Assembly (NCBI GenBank): GCA_900314355.1
Contig: OMUY01000002.1
Location: 1 to 60,141 of the forward strand
Source: an uncultured Eubacteriales bacterium
Lineage (GTDB): Bacteria > Bacillota > Clostridia > Oscillospirales > Acutalibacteraceae
DNA: 60,141 nt
Direction: 5' to 3'
Both the position numbers and the translations under genes were made by a program. A model generated the notes under the pieces. It did no database searches. It was not told the origin of the DNA and saw only the letters and a list, made by a program, of their open reading frames with translations. Shown here in pieces: positions 16,348 to 24,391 of the stretch (positions are counted from its first letter, which is position 1; every line of letters begins with the position of its first letter).

Positions 16348-16397
16348 ATTTTGCTTGGCATTTTATAACATTAAGCGGTTCTTTCCTGCTGAGAAAA

Positions 16398-16447
16398 CAA
16401 AAAAAACAGCCCGGCACCGCAAACCGAAAAGGATGCGCGGCACCGGG
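16398..16447 (-). terminator. Terminator downstream of the truncated surface-protein gene
   Basis: On the reverse strand CCCGGTGCCGC pairs with GCGGTGCCGGG; the two central pairs are U-G wobbles, while the plus strand would have A-C mismatches. It is followed by CTGTTTTTTTT, so it acts leftward, at the 3' side of the gene ending at 16556. Confidence 0.8.
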
Positions 16448-16555
16448 TATTATGCTTAAAAATTGCTTTGAATTTGCGTTAGTCGGAATGGCAATTATGT
16501 TTCAGATGATGAATCGTCCACCATTCCGGTCTTACATGGTTTCATTTGCCGGTGT

Positions 16556-17173
16556 TCAGCAGACAGAAGAATTGAAGGAGAACATGCTGCGGAAGATAGT
16601 AATCAGGCTGTGGAGGAAACAGACGATCTTATCGAAAATGCCGCCGTTATGGGATTCGCCGCAGATGGGGCAGGCGCCCTCGTCAACGGGTGTAGCGGGC
16701 TCGGTGGGAGCGTCGGGCTCGTCGGGTGTGTCCTCGCCGGTGGCGGGGATGACTTTGCCGGTCTTGATCGTCTGGCCGCAGACGGTGCAGACCTCGTCGC
16801 CGGTGTAGCCGTCCTCGGTGGCGGTGGCGGCCTTTTCGCCACGCAGCTCGGTCTGATGTTCGCCGGTGGCGGGCATGACGAGCGTTTTCGATTCAAGGAC
16901 CTCGCCGCAGACCGCGCACTTCGTTGTTGTTACGGTATAGCCGTTTTCGACGCAGGTAGCGGGTTTTGTTTCGATTTCGTCGTCGCCCGCGGTGTGCTGG
17001 CCGGTGGCTTCGATCACGGTGCCCTCAGCCTGAACGGCGTGGCAGTTTTTGCATTCCTGATGCTTCACGCCATTATTACCGCAATCGGCATTTTGATCAA
17101 TCACCCATTCCCAAACGTGTGCGCCGGTAATCCCGATACTCCTTGCGATCAGGAAACCATAAAAACAAAAACC
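16556..17173 (-). pseudogene. 5'-truncated cell-surface protein with tandem CxxC repeats
   Basis: The frame is open from just after a stop at 17174-17176 and lacks any signal peptide or ribosome site, so the 5' part is missing; a GTG at 17104 is internal. It shows two to three repeats with the pattern A-T-C-x-x-N-G-Y-x-x-x-x-x-C-x-x-C-G-x-x-x-x-x and P-A-T-G-x-H, common in large secreted proteins of Clostridia. A Pro/Asp/Glu/Thr linker follows, then C-P-I-C-G-E-S-H-N-G-G and a hydrophobic/basic C-terminal helix. The DNA is clearly GC-richer than its surroundings, especially 16660-16900, which hints at a different origin. Confidence 0.7.
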
Positions 17174-17293
17174 TCAGAACTGAACGTCGCATTGCCGAAC
17201 TATAAGCAGATTGCAAACGTTAAATTCAGAGAAACAGAGTCTCCGAAAACTACGACAAAAAAGATAAAAAGAAACGTAACGGAGGCGTAAAAA

Positions 17294-17518
17294 ATGCTTG
17301 AACGATTGACAAAGATTATATTGAAACACACTGACAAAAAAGATTTTACATTGACGGAAAACTCCGTTCTTCTTGCAGATACCGGTATGAGCTCCTTTGA
17401 TCTTATCCAAATGGTCTGCGAGGTTGAAGATGAATTTGACGTTGAGATCCCCGATAAAGCGTTAAAGACTTTTAAGACAGTGGGAGACGTCATTCGATTC
17501 ATAAATAATAATAAATAA
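17294..17518 (+). CDS. Acyl carrier protein, stand-alone
   Basis: 74 residues, acidic, with the carrier helix D-T-G-M-S-S-F-D-L-I-Q-M and E-D-E-F-D-V-E-I-P-D. The second Ser of M-S-S is the expected phosphopantetheine site; the usual D-S-L is changed to S-S-F, which is more typical of specialised carriers than of the housekeeping fatty-acid ACP. GGAGG lies nine bases upstream of the ATG and a strong terminator follows, so it forms its own unit. No synthase, ligase or acyltransferase is adjacent, so its partner enzymes must be encoded elsewhere. It could serve lipid, lipoteichoic D-alanyl or small peptide chemistry. Confidence 0.85.
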   Translation: MLERLTKIILKHTDKKDFTLTENSVLLADTGMSSFDLIQMVCEVEDEFDVEIPDKALKTFKTVGDVIRFINNNK

Positions 17519-17523
17519 GTTTA

Positions 17524-17567
17524 TCGGCGGCAAATCTTTTTGAAAGATCAGCCGCCGAAGATTTTTT
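17524..17567 (+). terminator. Terminator after the acyl carrier protein gene
   Basis: TCGGCGGC pairs with GCCGCCGA, with an inner ATCTTT/AAAGAT pair extending the stem, followed by AGATTTTTT. Confidence 0.85.
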
Positions 17568-17587
17568 AATTGATAAATGATGAAGTT

Positions 17588-18010
17588 CTAAACAAAAATC
17601 AGCTCACCATTCACAATCTCCGTCGCTCGTTCCCGAATGTTGTTCATCTGCTGAATCCACAGCATCTGATTCTTTGCCTTCAACCGTTCAGTAACTCCCT
17701 CCTGCGAGGACATTTCTTTTACCAACCGAAGAAAAAGCTCCGACGATTCGCGTTCGACCTCGGCGAGGTATGTGTTTGCTTTATCACTTGCAAAAAGCTC
17801 AAGGTAAAAGCCCGGACGATGTTCTTTGATGAAGTTCAAATGTCTTTGTGACCATGGTCCGATGATTACTTCTTCTTCGGCAGATGATTCCTTCGAGCAT
17901 TCAGTCGGTGAGAGCAAGCCGCCTTTCATTCTCCGTCCCGTCGGGTAATAGTAGTCCCCAATAAGCTCATACTTAAAACCGTTTTTCTCGTCGATGATAA
18001 ACCATTCCAT
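17588..18010 (-). CDS. TnpV-family transposon-associated protein
   Basis: 140 residues beginning MEWFIIDEKNGF. The start at 18010 has CGGAGG about eight bases upstream; an earlier in-frame ATG does not. Family landmarks are Y-E-L-I-G-D-Y-Y-Y-P, G-P-W-S-Q-R-H-L-N-F-I-K-E-H-R-P, A-N-T-Y-L-A-E-V and W-I-Q-Q-M-N-N-I-R-E-R-A-T-E-I-V-N-G-E-L-I. TnpV proteins are carried by transposons and integrative elements of Clostridia; their function is not established. No transposase or terminal repeats were seen nearby, so this is probably a remnant of an element. Confidence 0.85.
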   Translation of the reverse strand: MEWFIIDEKNGFKYELIGDYYYPTGRRMKGGLLSPTECSKESSAEEEVIIGPWSQRHLNFIKEHRPGFYLELFASDKANTYLAEVERESSELFLRLVKEMSSQEGVTERLKAKNQMLWIQQMNNIRERATEIVNGELIFV

Positions 18011-18079
18011 AAACAAAACCTCCGCTTCATTTGGTACTCTCATCATACCAAAGAAGTGAAGGTCTGTCGAATGTGCGGA

Positions 18080-18385
18080 TTATAGTTTTTCGTTCAGATC
18101 ACGGTATGGAGTATCGGTATTTATAAAGGTATCATAAGTAAATGCCGCACCGAGTCGGAAGCCGAGAATAAAACTGTCCAATTCTGATATTGTATCCAGT
18201 TCGCCCTGTGCATCCATTATTTTGCTGAAAAGCTCACTTTGTTCGTTCTGCAGCGCAGTTTCTATCTCTGACTGGTGGTTTGTGATAAATGTTCTCAGTT
18301 CGTCCGCGCGACTGCCGCTTTTCACTGTCCGAGCCTGTAGATCAATGTTTCCGAAAAACAGATTTTCAATAAACTTTATTACCAT
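18080..18385 (-). CDS. DUF6809-like small protein next to TnpV
   Basis: About 101 residues from the ATG at 18385, seven bases after AAGGAG; another ATG two codons earlier is too close to that site. Features are F-F-G-N-I near the start, a helical acidic middle, and F-I-L-G-F-R-L-G-A-A-F near the end. This pattern matches small helical proteins that travel with TnpV and related accessory genes in Clostridia. It probably shares a transcript with tnpV, 70 bp downstream. No catalytic residues can be recognised. Confidence 0.65.
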   Translation of the reverse strand: MVIKFIENLFFGNIDLQARTVKSGSRADELRTFITNHQSEIETALQNEQSELFSKIMDAQGELDTISELDSFILGFRLGAAFTYDTFINTDTPYRDLNEKL

Positions 18386-18458
18386 AATCATGCTCCTTCG
18401 TTATTATGGAAATAGTTTACTCTATACAACGCTTTCCGTCGAATGTGTGGATGACATA

Positions 18459-18512
18459 TTAAAAAATCGAGACCGGCTCCATAAAGAGTTGATCTCGATT
18501 CTTCTTTTTTGC
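18459..18512. terminator. Bidirectional terminator between the TnpV block and the GH35 remnant
   Basis: AATCGAGA (18465 onward) pairs with TCTCGATT (ending at 18500), with an inner CGGCTC/GAGTTG stem. T-runs occur on both sides (CTTCTTTTTT on plus, TTTTTTAATA on minus). Confidence 0.75.
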
Positions 18513-18601
18513 TTCTGCTATGTCTTTTAATTAGTGTTCAGAATTACTGCCTTATCTGGCCTTAGCATTTGCCTTTCCGCTTTTTTAATTTGATTCTTTG
18601 T

Positions 18602-19462
18602 TTATTTTTGATTCGCGGATTTTATAAAATCGTAGGGCGGTTTTTTATTGCCGTACAAATCCACGGAGCCGTATATTCGCTGTTTTAGTTTTTCCTCTCC
18701 GGATTCGCCGACATGTGTTTTGAAATCGTTGTTTTTTAATCCCTTTTCATATGTTGACGCAAAGAAATAGCCGCTCCCCGTTTCATCCGCTCTGACGGAG
18801 CATTTTAAAAAGGAAATATCGGCCGGGTCATTGCTGTTCCACTTTGGAAAATACGATAGTGAAAAACGGCGTTTTAAAACCTATTTTCTCAACAATTTTA
18901 CGAAGCGAGCGTATATGGATCCGTTGAGCCGGTATATTCATTTTCAAGCTGAATGCCGATTACCGTTTCGCCGTCGAGATATGTGTCGACTTCTTTATAT
19001 AATCCCTGCCAGAATTCTCTTACTTCGTCAAGATATTTATGGTCGTCGCTTTTTTTTCGGCATTTTATCGATTCGTTTCGGGAAGCCTCCTCTTACTACA
19101 TCTCCATGGCACCGGGGACCTATTCGCAGAATACAAGACATTTCCGTTTCCTTGCAGATTCGCAGAAATGCGGCAATGTCTTTATTTCCCGAAAAATCAA
19201 ACCGTCCCTCGATTTCCTCGTGATAATTCCAAAAAATATATGTTGATACTGTGTTTATTCCGCACTCACGCATTTTTAAAACCATTTCCCGCCAACGCTC
19301 TCTCGGCAGACGCGAAAAATGAAGTTCTCCGGCAATAACCGCGTATGGCTTGCCGTTTTTTGTAAAATACAGTGTGTTGGCGCCGTAGGGGCTTTTGATA
19401 TTCCCGTAGTTGAAATTACCTGTCTTGATTTTTCTTGGTTCCGCTTTAATTTCGATTTTCAT
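18602..19462 (-). pseudogene. Decayed GH35-type beta-galactosidase
   Basis: The first 130 codons are a good GH35 N-terminus: V-I-A-G-E-L-H-F-S-R, W-R-E-M-V-L-K-M-R-E-C-G-I-N-T-V-S-T-Y-I-F-W and I-L-R-I-G-P. The frame is lost near 19045 after G-G-F-P. Homology continues in another frame with V-I-G-I-Q-L-E-N-E-Y (about 18925), which holds the acid/base Glu, then shifts again near 18900 and near 18850. The end (R-I-Y-G-S-V-D-L-Y-G-N-K-K-P-P-Y-D-F) stops at 18602. At about 285 codons the gene is far shorter than normal, so an internal deletion is likely as well. The start overlaps the MFS transporter gene, so the two once formed an operon for galactoside use. Confidence 0.85.
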
Positions 19463-20699
19463 ATTTTTTCATGCCGATAATAAATCTGTTCCATTTTTTA
19501 TTTACGGAAAACGAAAAAACCGATATTAATATTGCTGAAAAAATCCAAATAACAACTACCGTATTCCATCCCGACTTCTGAGAAACCGCGCCGAAGCCGT
19601 ATGATGACACGGCGCATCCGATATAAGCAAAAGAATTTAATATGCCGGTTGCGCTTGAAGTATGTCCGCTTTCGGCAAATCTTACAGGAACTCGGGAAAT
19701 TATAAGATAATTCAACGAATACATCGACATTGTTGTCAATGCCAAAAGAATAACTGAAATAATAACGGGAATAGTACCGATAAACAGTAAACATATCATG
19801 GGAATTATTGCAAAAGCGGCGCAGATTGCCGCTGTTTTCATTTCATTGCAGCCGAGTTTTTTGTATAAAGGCGTAATTGCATACGCGCCGAAAGCGTTGA
19901 ATATCGGAAGGACAACGGTTAAAAATACCGAAAACGACGGCATAATGCCGTATTCTTCCGTTATCATTGTAGGAACCCAATTTGTTATTCCGTCTCTCAT
20001 CATGCCGTGAAGAAAAGACGGTATCGCGATGATTAAAAGTCCTGATGAAACAACCGAGGAGAGAAAATTATTATTTTTGTCTGATTTTTCATTTTCGTAT
20101 TTAATTTTACCGACAAATTTTCTGGAACAAACAACAACTGAAAGTCCGAATAAAAACGCCGCGAAAATAATGGCTGATCCACAGAGAAAAATACGGTTCC
20201 ACTTTGAGTATTTTATTATAAATGTCGAGCAAAGGTAGGCGCATACAGTTCCGACGGGCAGAGAAAGCGCAATGTTAAGCACCGCTTTTTCACGCAGCTT
20301 ACTGTTTATCGTTTCGGAAAAAATTCGCAGAAGCGGCGCCCAAAGCATAGACTCAAAAACGCCGTTTACACCCCATACCGCCGCCATAACAGCAAGGGAT
20401 TTCGCGAAAGCCATAGAAAAACAGCATACCGAACTGCCGAAAGAGCCGAGCAAAACCATTACAAAAGGATTTACTTTGTCTCCCGCGATTCCGCTTATAA
20501 TCTGACCGGCGCCGTAGCAGATAAAAAATGCTGTTCCCACAAGACCTATCTGACCTTTATCGAAAACACCGTCGGTGACGATAGATGCGATAGCGGCGGA
20601 ATAGCATGTTCTGCAAAAATATGCCGACGCGTATATAAGCCATAAAGCAATGACAACAAGTCTGCTTTTCTTCAGATCCTTTAAAACATATTTTGTCAT
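19446..20699 (-). CDS. MFS transporter, OPA/GlpT-like
   Basis: 417 residues with twelve predicted membrane helices. N-terminal landmarks A-S-A-Y-F-C-R-T-C-Y and F-I-C-Y-G-A-G-Q-I-I-S-G-I-A-G-D-K recall the organophosphate:phosphate antiporter group. The second half contains L-H-G-M-M-R-D-G-I-T-N-W-V-P-T. GAGGAG lies eight bases upstream of the ATG. The last 17 bp overlap the first codons of the decayed beta-galactosidase, so the likely substrate was a glycoside or sugar derivative; OPA family membership alone would suggest a phosphorylated sugar. The transporter itself looks intact although its partner enzyme is broken. Confidence 0.85.
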   Translation of the reverse strand: MTKYVLKDLKKSRLVVIALWLIYASAYFCRTCYSAAIASIVTDGVFDKGQIGLVGTAFFICYGAGQIISGIAGDKVNPFVMVLLGSFGSSVCCFSMAFAKSLAVMAAVWGVNGVFESMLWAPLLRIFSETINSKLREKAVLNIALSLPVGTVCAYLCSTFIIKYSKWNRIFLCGSAIIFAAFLFGLSVVVCSRKFVGKIKYENEKSDKNNNFLSSVVSSGLLIIAIPSFLHGMMRDGITNWVPTMITEEYGIMPSFSVFLTVVLPIFNAFGAYAITPLYKKLGCNEMKTAAICAAFAIIPMICLLFIGTIPVIISVILLALTTMSMYSLNYLIISRVPVRFAESGHTSSATGILNSFAYIGCAVSSYGFGAVSQKSGWNTVVVIWIFSAILISVFSFSVNKKWNRFIIGMKKYENRN

Positions 20700-20738
20700 A
20701 TTACAAACTCCTCAACAGGATGTTGCGGTTCAAGAAAT

Positions 20739-20767
20739 AATGTATTCTTTTTCATACTTTTTATCAA
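20739..20767 (-). promoter_or_regulatory. Promoter of the MFS/beta-galactosidase operon
   Basis: Reverse-strand TTGATA, 17-base spacer, TACATT, about 40 bases upstream of the MFS start codon. Confidence 0.55.
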
Positions 20768-20824
20768 ATAACCCCTTCGTGTTAAAAGATTTGATAAATT
20801 TTTTACAGCTAAACATGTGCCGCC

Positions 20825-21371
20825 TCAATTTATCACAATATGCTCAACGCTCACAGATTGATTTTCGTCATGTCCTTTTAACGTAATCAGCGTGTCTCCC
20901 GTTTTTTTTGGCATGATTCTACGGCGCAGGAGAAGAACCTGTTTTCAGACCATAGGTCATTGTTATTCCTTCATACCAAACGCTTGCATTGTTTTCATGG
21001 TCATGACCGCAGAAAATATATTTCGTTGAACCAAGCTCCCTGCATTTATCAAAAAAGCCTGATTTAACCGGAGCGGCGCCGGGCAGATAAGTGCATATTC
21101 CGAAGCCGAAATTATGGCCTGACGTATCAATGTTGTGAAAAATGCCGCAGATGATATCGTCGCCGGCTTTCATTCTGTCAATGATGTAGTCACGCATTCC
21201 CGTGCCATAGGGAGCGGACGCCGATGGCATATCCGGCGCGACAAAATTATACAGCTCAAGCTTTTCGGCGTTTGTATCTATTAACTTGTCTTTTTTCACA
21301 CGGTCGGTATCGCAGAACAGCATTGGAAGATTATTTTTCATAGGAAATGCCGAAAGCAAGTTTATATTATA
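20825..21371 (-). pseudogene. Truncated metallophosphoesterase
   Basis: Only the C-terminal part is present. It reads I-I-C-G-I-F-H-N-I-D and Y-I-F-C-G-H-D-H-E-N-N, the last being the G-H-D-H metal motif of calcineurin-like phosphoesterases, then M-T-Y-G-L-K-T-G. An in-frame stop at 20919 interrupts the frame; homology resumes one base out of register as G-D-T-L-I-T-L-K and ends V-S-V-E-H-I-V-I-N at 20825. The N-terminal metal motifs (D-x-H, G-D, G-N-H) are missing, so the protein cannot be active. The 5' break lies just before the tRNA terminator, consistent with deletion or recombination at the tRNA operon. Confidence 0.75.
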
Positions 21372-21390
21372 TTTTTTAAACGGAGAAATA

Positions 21391-21421
21391 ACAAAAGCCC
21401 TTGATTTTTCAAGGACTTTTT
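21391..21421 (-). terminator. Terminator of the five-tRNA operon
   Basis: On the reverse strand AGTCCTTGA pairs with TCAAGGGCT around AAAAA, followed by TTTTGTT. It lies 30 bases after the last tRNA. Confidence 0.75.
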
Positions 21422-21451
21422 GATAGAGGTTATAAAATATGACCTCGTTTA

Positions 21452-21526
<75 letters not shown>

Positions 21527-21537
21527 GTAAAATCAAA

Positions 21538-21613
21538 TGGAGCGGCCGACGAGGATCGAACTCGCTACCTCCACCTTGGCAAGGTGGCGCTCTACCAAAT
21601 GAGCTACGGCCGC
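21538..21613 (-). tRNA. tRNA-Gly (GCC)
   Basis: The acceptor stem GCGGCCG/CGGCCGC, T-arm with GTTCGATCC and encoded CCA are complete. The anticodon is GCC in the loop TTGCCAA. Confidence 0.97.
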
Positions 21614-21646
21614 ACAAATATTAATTTGTAGATCCGGGTAAAAAGT

Positions 21647-21722
<76 letters not shown>

Positions 21723-21742
21723 ACGCCGCTTAAGCAAAAAAA

Positions 21743-21819
21743 TGGCGACTCGGATCGGGATCGAACCGACGACCTCTAGCGTGACAGGCTAGCGTTCTAA
21801 CCAGCTGAACTACCGAGCC
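21743..21819 (-). tRNA. tRNA-Asp (GTC)
   Basis: The acceptor stem GGCTCGG/CCGAGTC, T-arm with GGTTCGATCCC and encoded CCA are complete. The loop CTGTCAC gives anticodon GTC. Confidence 0.97.
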
Positions 21820-21825
21820 GTATAA

Positions 21826-21901
21826 TGGTGGGAACAATAGGGCTCGAACCTATGACCCCCTGCTTGTAAGGCAGATGCTCTCCCAGCTGAGCTATGCTCC
21901 C
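21826..21901 (-). tRNA. tRNA-Val (TAC)
   Basis: The acceptor stem GGGAGCA/TGTTCCC and encoded CCA are complete. The loop CTTACAA gives anticodon TAC. It is the first gene of the operon, 21 bases after the predicted -10 box. Confidence 0.96.
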
Positions 21902-21921
21902 ATTTGCCTGCGGCGTTTATT

Positions 21922-21950
21922 ACTATACCAAAACAAAAGCGTTTTGTCAA
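21922..21950 (-). promoter_or_regulatory. Strong promoter of the tRNA operon
   Basis: Reverse-strand consensus TTGACA (21950-21945), 17-base spacer, TATAGT (21927-21922). Confidence 0.88.
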
Positions 21951-22087
21951 GCCTTTTTTTAAATTTCAACCATATTTTTTGAGATGAATATTATTGACGT
22001 CTCGTCGGGTAAATTTTTGTTTTATTTAGTATTATAATTTTTAATTGTTGCGGAAAAGTGATAAATATTTTAAATTATTAATTTCGC

Positions 22088-22116
22088 TTGACTATAATGA
22101 CAAAAGATAATAAAAT
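22088..22116 (+). promoter_or_regulatory. Promoter of the 46-residue peptide gene
   Basis: TTGACT, 17-base spacer, TAAAAT, then about 25 bases to the GGAGGT ribosome site. Confidence 0.7.
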
Positions 22117-22149
22117 AAAATAAGAAATTAATTTGGAGGTAATTTATCT

Positions 22150-22290
22150 ATGGTATTTCTTATTAAGCTTCTCGTAGCTTTCATCAAAAATCTTATAGCT
22201 CTCGCAAAGTTCGGAAAACTTGACGAATACGCGTCCGATCTTCAGGAAGTCGTAAGCTCGCTGGAAGAAAAAACTTCTTCAAAAAACTGA
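22150..22290 (+). CDS. Small 46-residue peptide with amphipathic N-terminal helix
   Basis: The frame starts MVFLIKLLVAFIKNLIALAK and ends in an acidic, Ser-rich tail (E-E-K-T-S-S-K-N). GGAGGT lies nine bases upstream, a good promoter precedes it and a terminator follows, so it is a complete transcription unit that gene finders may skip because of its size. The first 20 residues form a hydrophobic helix with regularly spaced Lys, like membrane-active or membrane-peripheral peptides. No signal peptidase site, double-Gly leader or modification genes are near. Two other tiny genes with similarly strong signals occur at 51.4-51.7 kb. The function is unknown. Confidence 0.7.
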   Translation: MVFLIKLLVAFIKNLIALAKFGKLDEYASDLQEVVSSLEEKTSSKN

Positions 22291-22322
22291 TAACCGGGAT
22301 TGATTAGTTAAATAAAATATTC

Positions 22323-22350
22323 GGAGCCGTGTTTAATCGGCTCCTTTATT
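22323..22350 (+). terminator. Terminator between the peptide gene and uvrC
   Basis: GGAGCCG pairs with CGGCTCC around TGTTTAAT, followed by TTTATTTTT on the plus strand. It may also help terminate the converging uvrC transcript. Confidence 0.75.
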
Positions 22351-22351
22351 T

Positions 22352-24307
22352 TTAATTGTCCGGATGATAATATTTGTAAACATCGGCCGCTGTTTTTTTT
22401 GTCATACCGTCTGTTTTTCTGATTTCGTCTTCGTCCGCGAGCGAAAGCTTTTGAACAGAGCCGAATTTTTTCAAAAGCGCGGCGGCTCTCTTTTCGCCTA
22501 TTCCGGGTATTTCGGTTAAAGTCTTTCTCACCATTCCCTTTGACCGTTTCAGCCGGTGATACGATATCGCGTACCTGTGCACCTCGTCCTGAATAGAAGA
22601 TACAAGCGTAAAAGCCGCCCTTTTATCAGTTATTGAAAGCTCCTCGCCTGTCGCGACTATCGCGCGCGTTCTGTGCTTTGAATCCTTGACCATGCCGAAA
22701 AGCGGAACATCGGACATTAAAGACGATGACAATACGTCTTTTACGGCGCTGACCTGACCTTTTCCTCCGTCAAGCAGAATAAGATCCGGCTTTTTGCCGA
22801 AGCCTTCGTCCGAATCAGCAGATCCGTTTTCGTCGTGATATTTTTTGTACTCGTCAACGCGTCTTGAAATAACTTCATTCATCGAACGATAATCATCCTG
22901 ACCTTCAAATGATTTTATTTTAAAGCGCCTGTAGGCCGATTTGAGCGGTCTTCCGTCTTTAAAAACTATCATTCCGGCGACATTATATTCGCCAGCAGTA
23001 TTTGAAATATCGTACGACTCTATATATGCCGGAATTTTTTTGAGACCCAGAATTTCGGAAAGCTCCTGAAGGGCTCTGACCTCACGGGCGGTAGAACCCG
23101 TGCGCTGAGCGAGTTTTTCGGACGCGTTTTTCTTCGCCATATCTGTAAGTCCGGCGTTTTCTCCCCTTTCGGGGATATATATTACAGTTTTTCCGCCTCG
23201 TTTTTTCTCAAGCCAATCGGACAGTATATCTTTGGACTCTATTTCGCCGTCAACGGCAATATGCCCGGGAATACAATTTCTGATTGAATAATAATCAGTG
23301 ATGAATTTAAGTCTTGCCGACGGCAAATCCTCAATGGATTCGACGATGAACCACTCGGAATCGTAAAGCCTGCCGTCTGAAAATCGTAAAACGGAAAGGC
23401 ACATTTTATCCTCAGACTCGGCTACGGCGAAAACGTCCTGTTCTTTTATTTTGTTGGAATAGACGACCTGTTTTTCTCTTGTCCTTTTTATTGCATTTAT
23501 AGTGTCTCTGAAATAAGCGGCTTTTTCAAATTCAAGTTTTTCTGACGATTCGAGCATTTTATCGTTAAGTTCCTTTAATGCCGCTTCGGAACCGCCGGTG
23601 ATGAATTTTACGGCAGCGTCTACTCTTTTGTTGTGCTCCTCCATGGTAATTTTTCCGGCGCAGGGAGCGCTGCACTGTTTGATATAATAATTCAGGCACG
23701 GACGCGCTGACTTTATGTCCCTAGGGAACTGCATAGAGCATGTCGGCAGTCTGAATATTTTGCATGCCTCCTCCAGAGATTTCTGGACATTGTCGGACGA
23801 CATATAAGGGCCTATATATTTTGCGCCGTCGTCGAGTTTTTGGTGGGTGAATGTTAGATTTTTCCAAGTGTCTCCGCTGATTTTAAGGTAAGAATAACCC
23901 TTGTCGTCCTTTAGAAGAATATTATATTTAGGCGCGTGCTGTTTGATTAAACTGCATTCGAGCACGAGAGATTCAAATTCGGATGAAACCACAATATAAT
24001 CGAAATCCGCGACGTTTTGAACCATCCTGCGCACTTTTACCGGATGATTGTTCTGAGAGCCGAAATACTGCGAAACTCTGTTTTTAAGATGCTTTGCTTT
24101 GCCTATATAAATTATCTCGCCTTTTTTATTTTTCATTATGTAGACGCCGGGATCCATCGGAAGGCGCATGGATTTTTTTCTGAGTCTTTTCATTCTTTCG
24201 CTTCCGGAGTCTCTTGCGCCGTTGTCAAATTCATCAGCAAGTTCGGCTTCGGAATTATCAAGGCTTTCAAATTCAGAAGCCGCTTTTTCTCTCGAAATTT
24301 CCGCCAT
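22352..24307 (-). CDS. uvrC: UvrC, excinuclease ABC subunit C
   Basis: UvrC makes both incisions around DNA lesions marked by UvrAB. About 651 residues are present. The GIY-YIG domain is seen as P-G-V-Y-I-M and I-I-Y-I-G-K-A-K-H-L-K-N-R-V; the UvrB-binding UVR segment follows (L-E-F-E-K-A-A-Y-F-R-D). The RNase H-like C-terminal nuclease has D-I-S-N-T-A-G and L-I-L-L-D-G-G-K-G-Q, and the end carries helix-hairpin-helix motifs (I-P-G-I-G-E-K-R-A). The start at 24307 is set by GGAGG eight bases upstream and gives an acidic extension of about 37 residues before M-K-R-L-R-K-K; most UvrC proteins begin nearer to the GIY domain. Confidence 0.96.
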   Translation of the reverse strand: MAEISREKAASEFESLDNSEAELADEFDNGARDSGSERMKRLRKKSMRLPMDPGVYIMKNKKGEIIYIGKAKHLKNRVSQYFGSQNNHPVKVRRMVQNVADFDYIVVSSEFESLVLECSLIKQHAPKYNILLKDDKGYSYLKISGDTWKNLTFTHQKLDDGAKYIGPYMSSDNVQKSLEEACKIFRLPTCSMQFPRDIKSARPCLNYYIKQCSAPCAGKITMEEHNKRVDAAVKFITGGSEAALKELNDKMLESSEKLEFEKAAYFRDTINAIKRTREKQVVYSNKIKEQDVFAVAESEDKMCLSVLRFSDGRLYDSEWFIVESIEDLPSARLKFITDYYSIRNCIPGHIAVDGEIESKDILSDWLEKKRGGKTVIYIPERGENAGLTDMAKKNASEKLAQRTGSTAREVRALQELSEILGLKKIPAYIESYDISNTAGEYNVAGMIVFKDGRPLKSAYRRFKIKSFEGQDDYRSMNEVISRRVDEYKKYHDENGSADSDEGFGKKPDLILLDGGKGQVSAVKDVLSSSLMSDVPLFGMVKDSKHRTRAIVATGEELSITDKRAAFTLVSSIQDEVHRYAISYHRLKRSKGMVRKTLTEIPGIGEKRAAALLKKFGSVQKLSLADEDEIRKTDGMTKKTAADVYKYYHPDN

Positions 24308-24391
24308 CTGCCTCTCCTCCCTGATTTTTGGATACAAAAATTTGACGCATCCATTTAAAACAAGCGGATACGTCATTATTTATTATTTATC

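Noticed and set aside
16086-16361. N-terminal extension of the recombinase
   Set aside because: The in-frame sequence upstream of 16088 lacks conservation, runs through the terminator at 16208-16250, and the GGAGGG site fixes the start at 16088.
16610-17290. A long plus-strand frame over the GC-rich fragment
   Set aside because: It is the antisense shadow of the CxxC-repeat surface protein. Its product is Gly/Val/Asp-rich without motifs, and high GC removes stops by chance.
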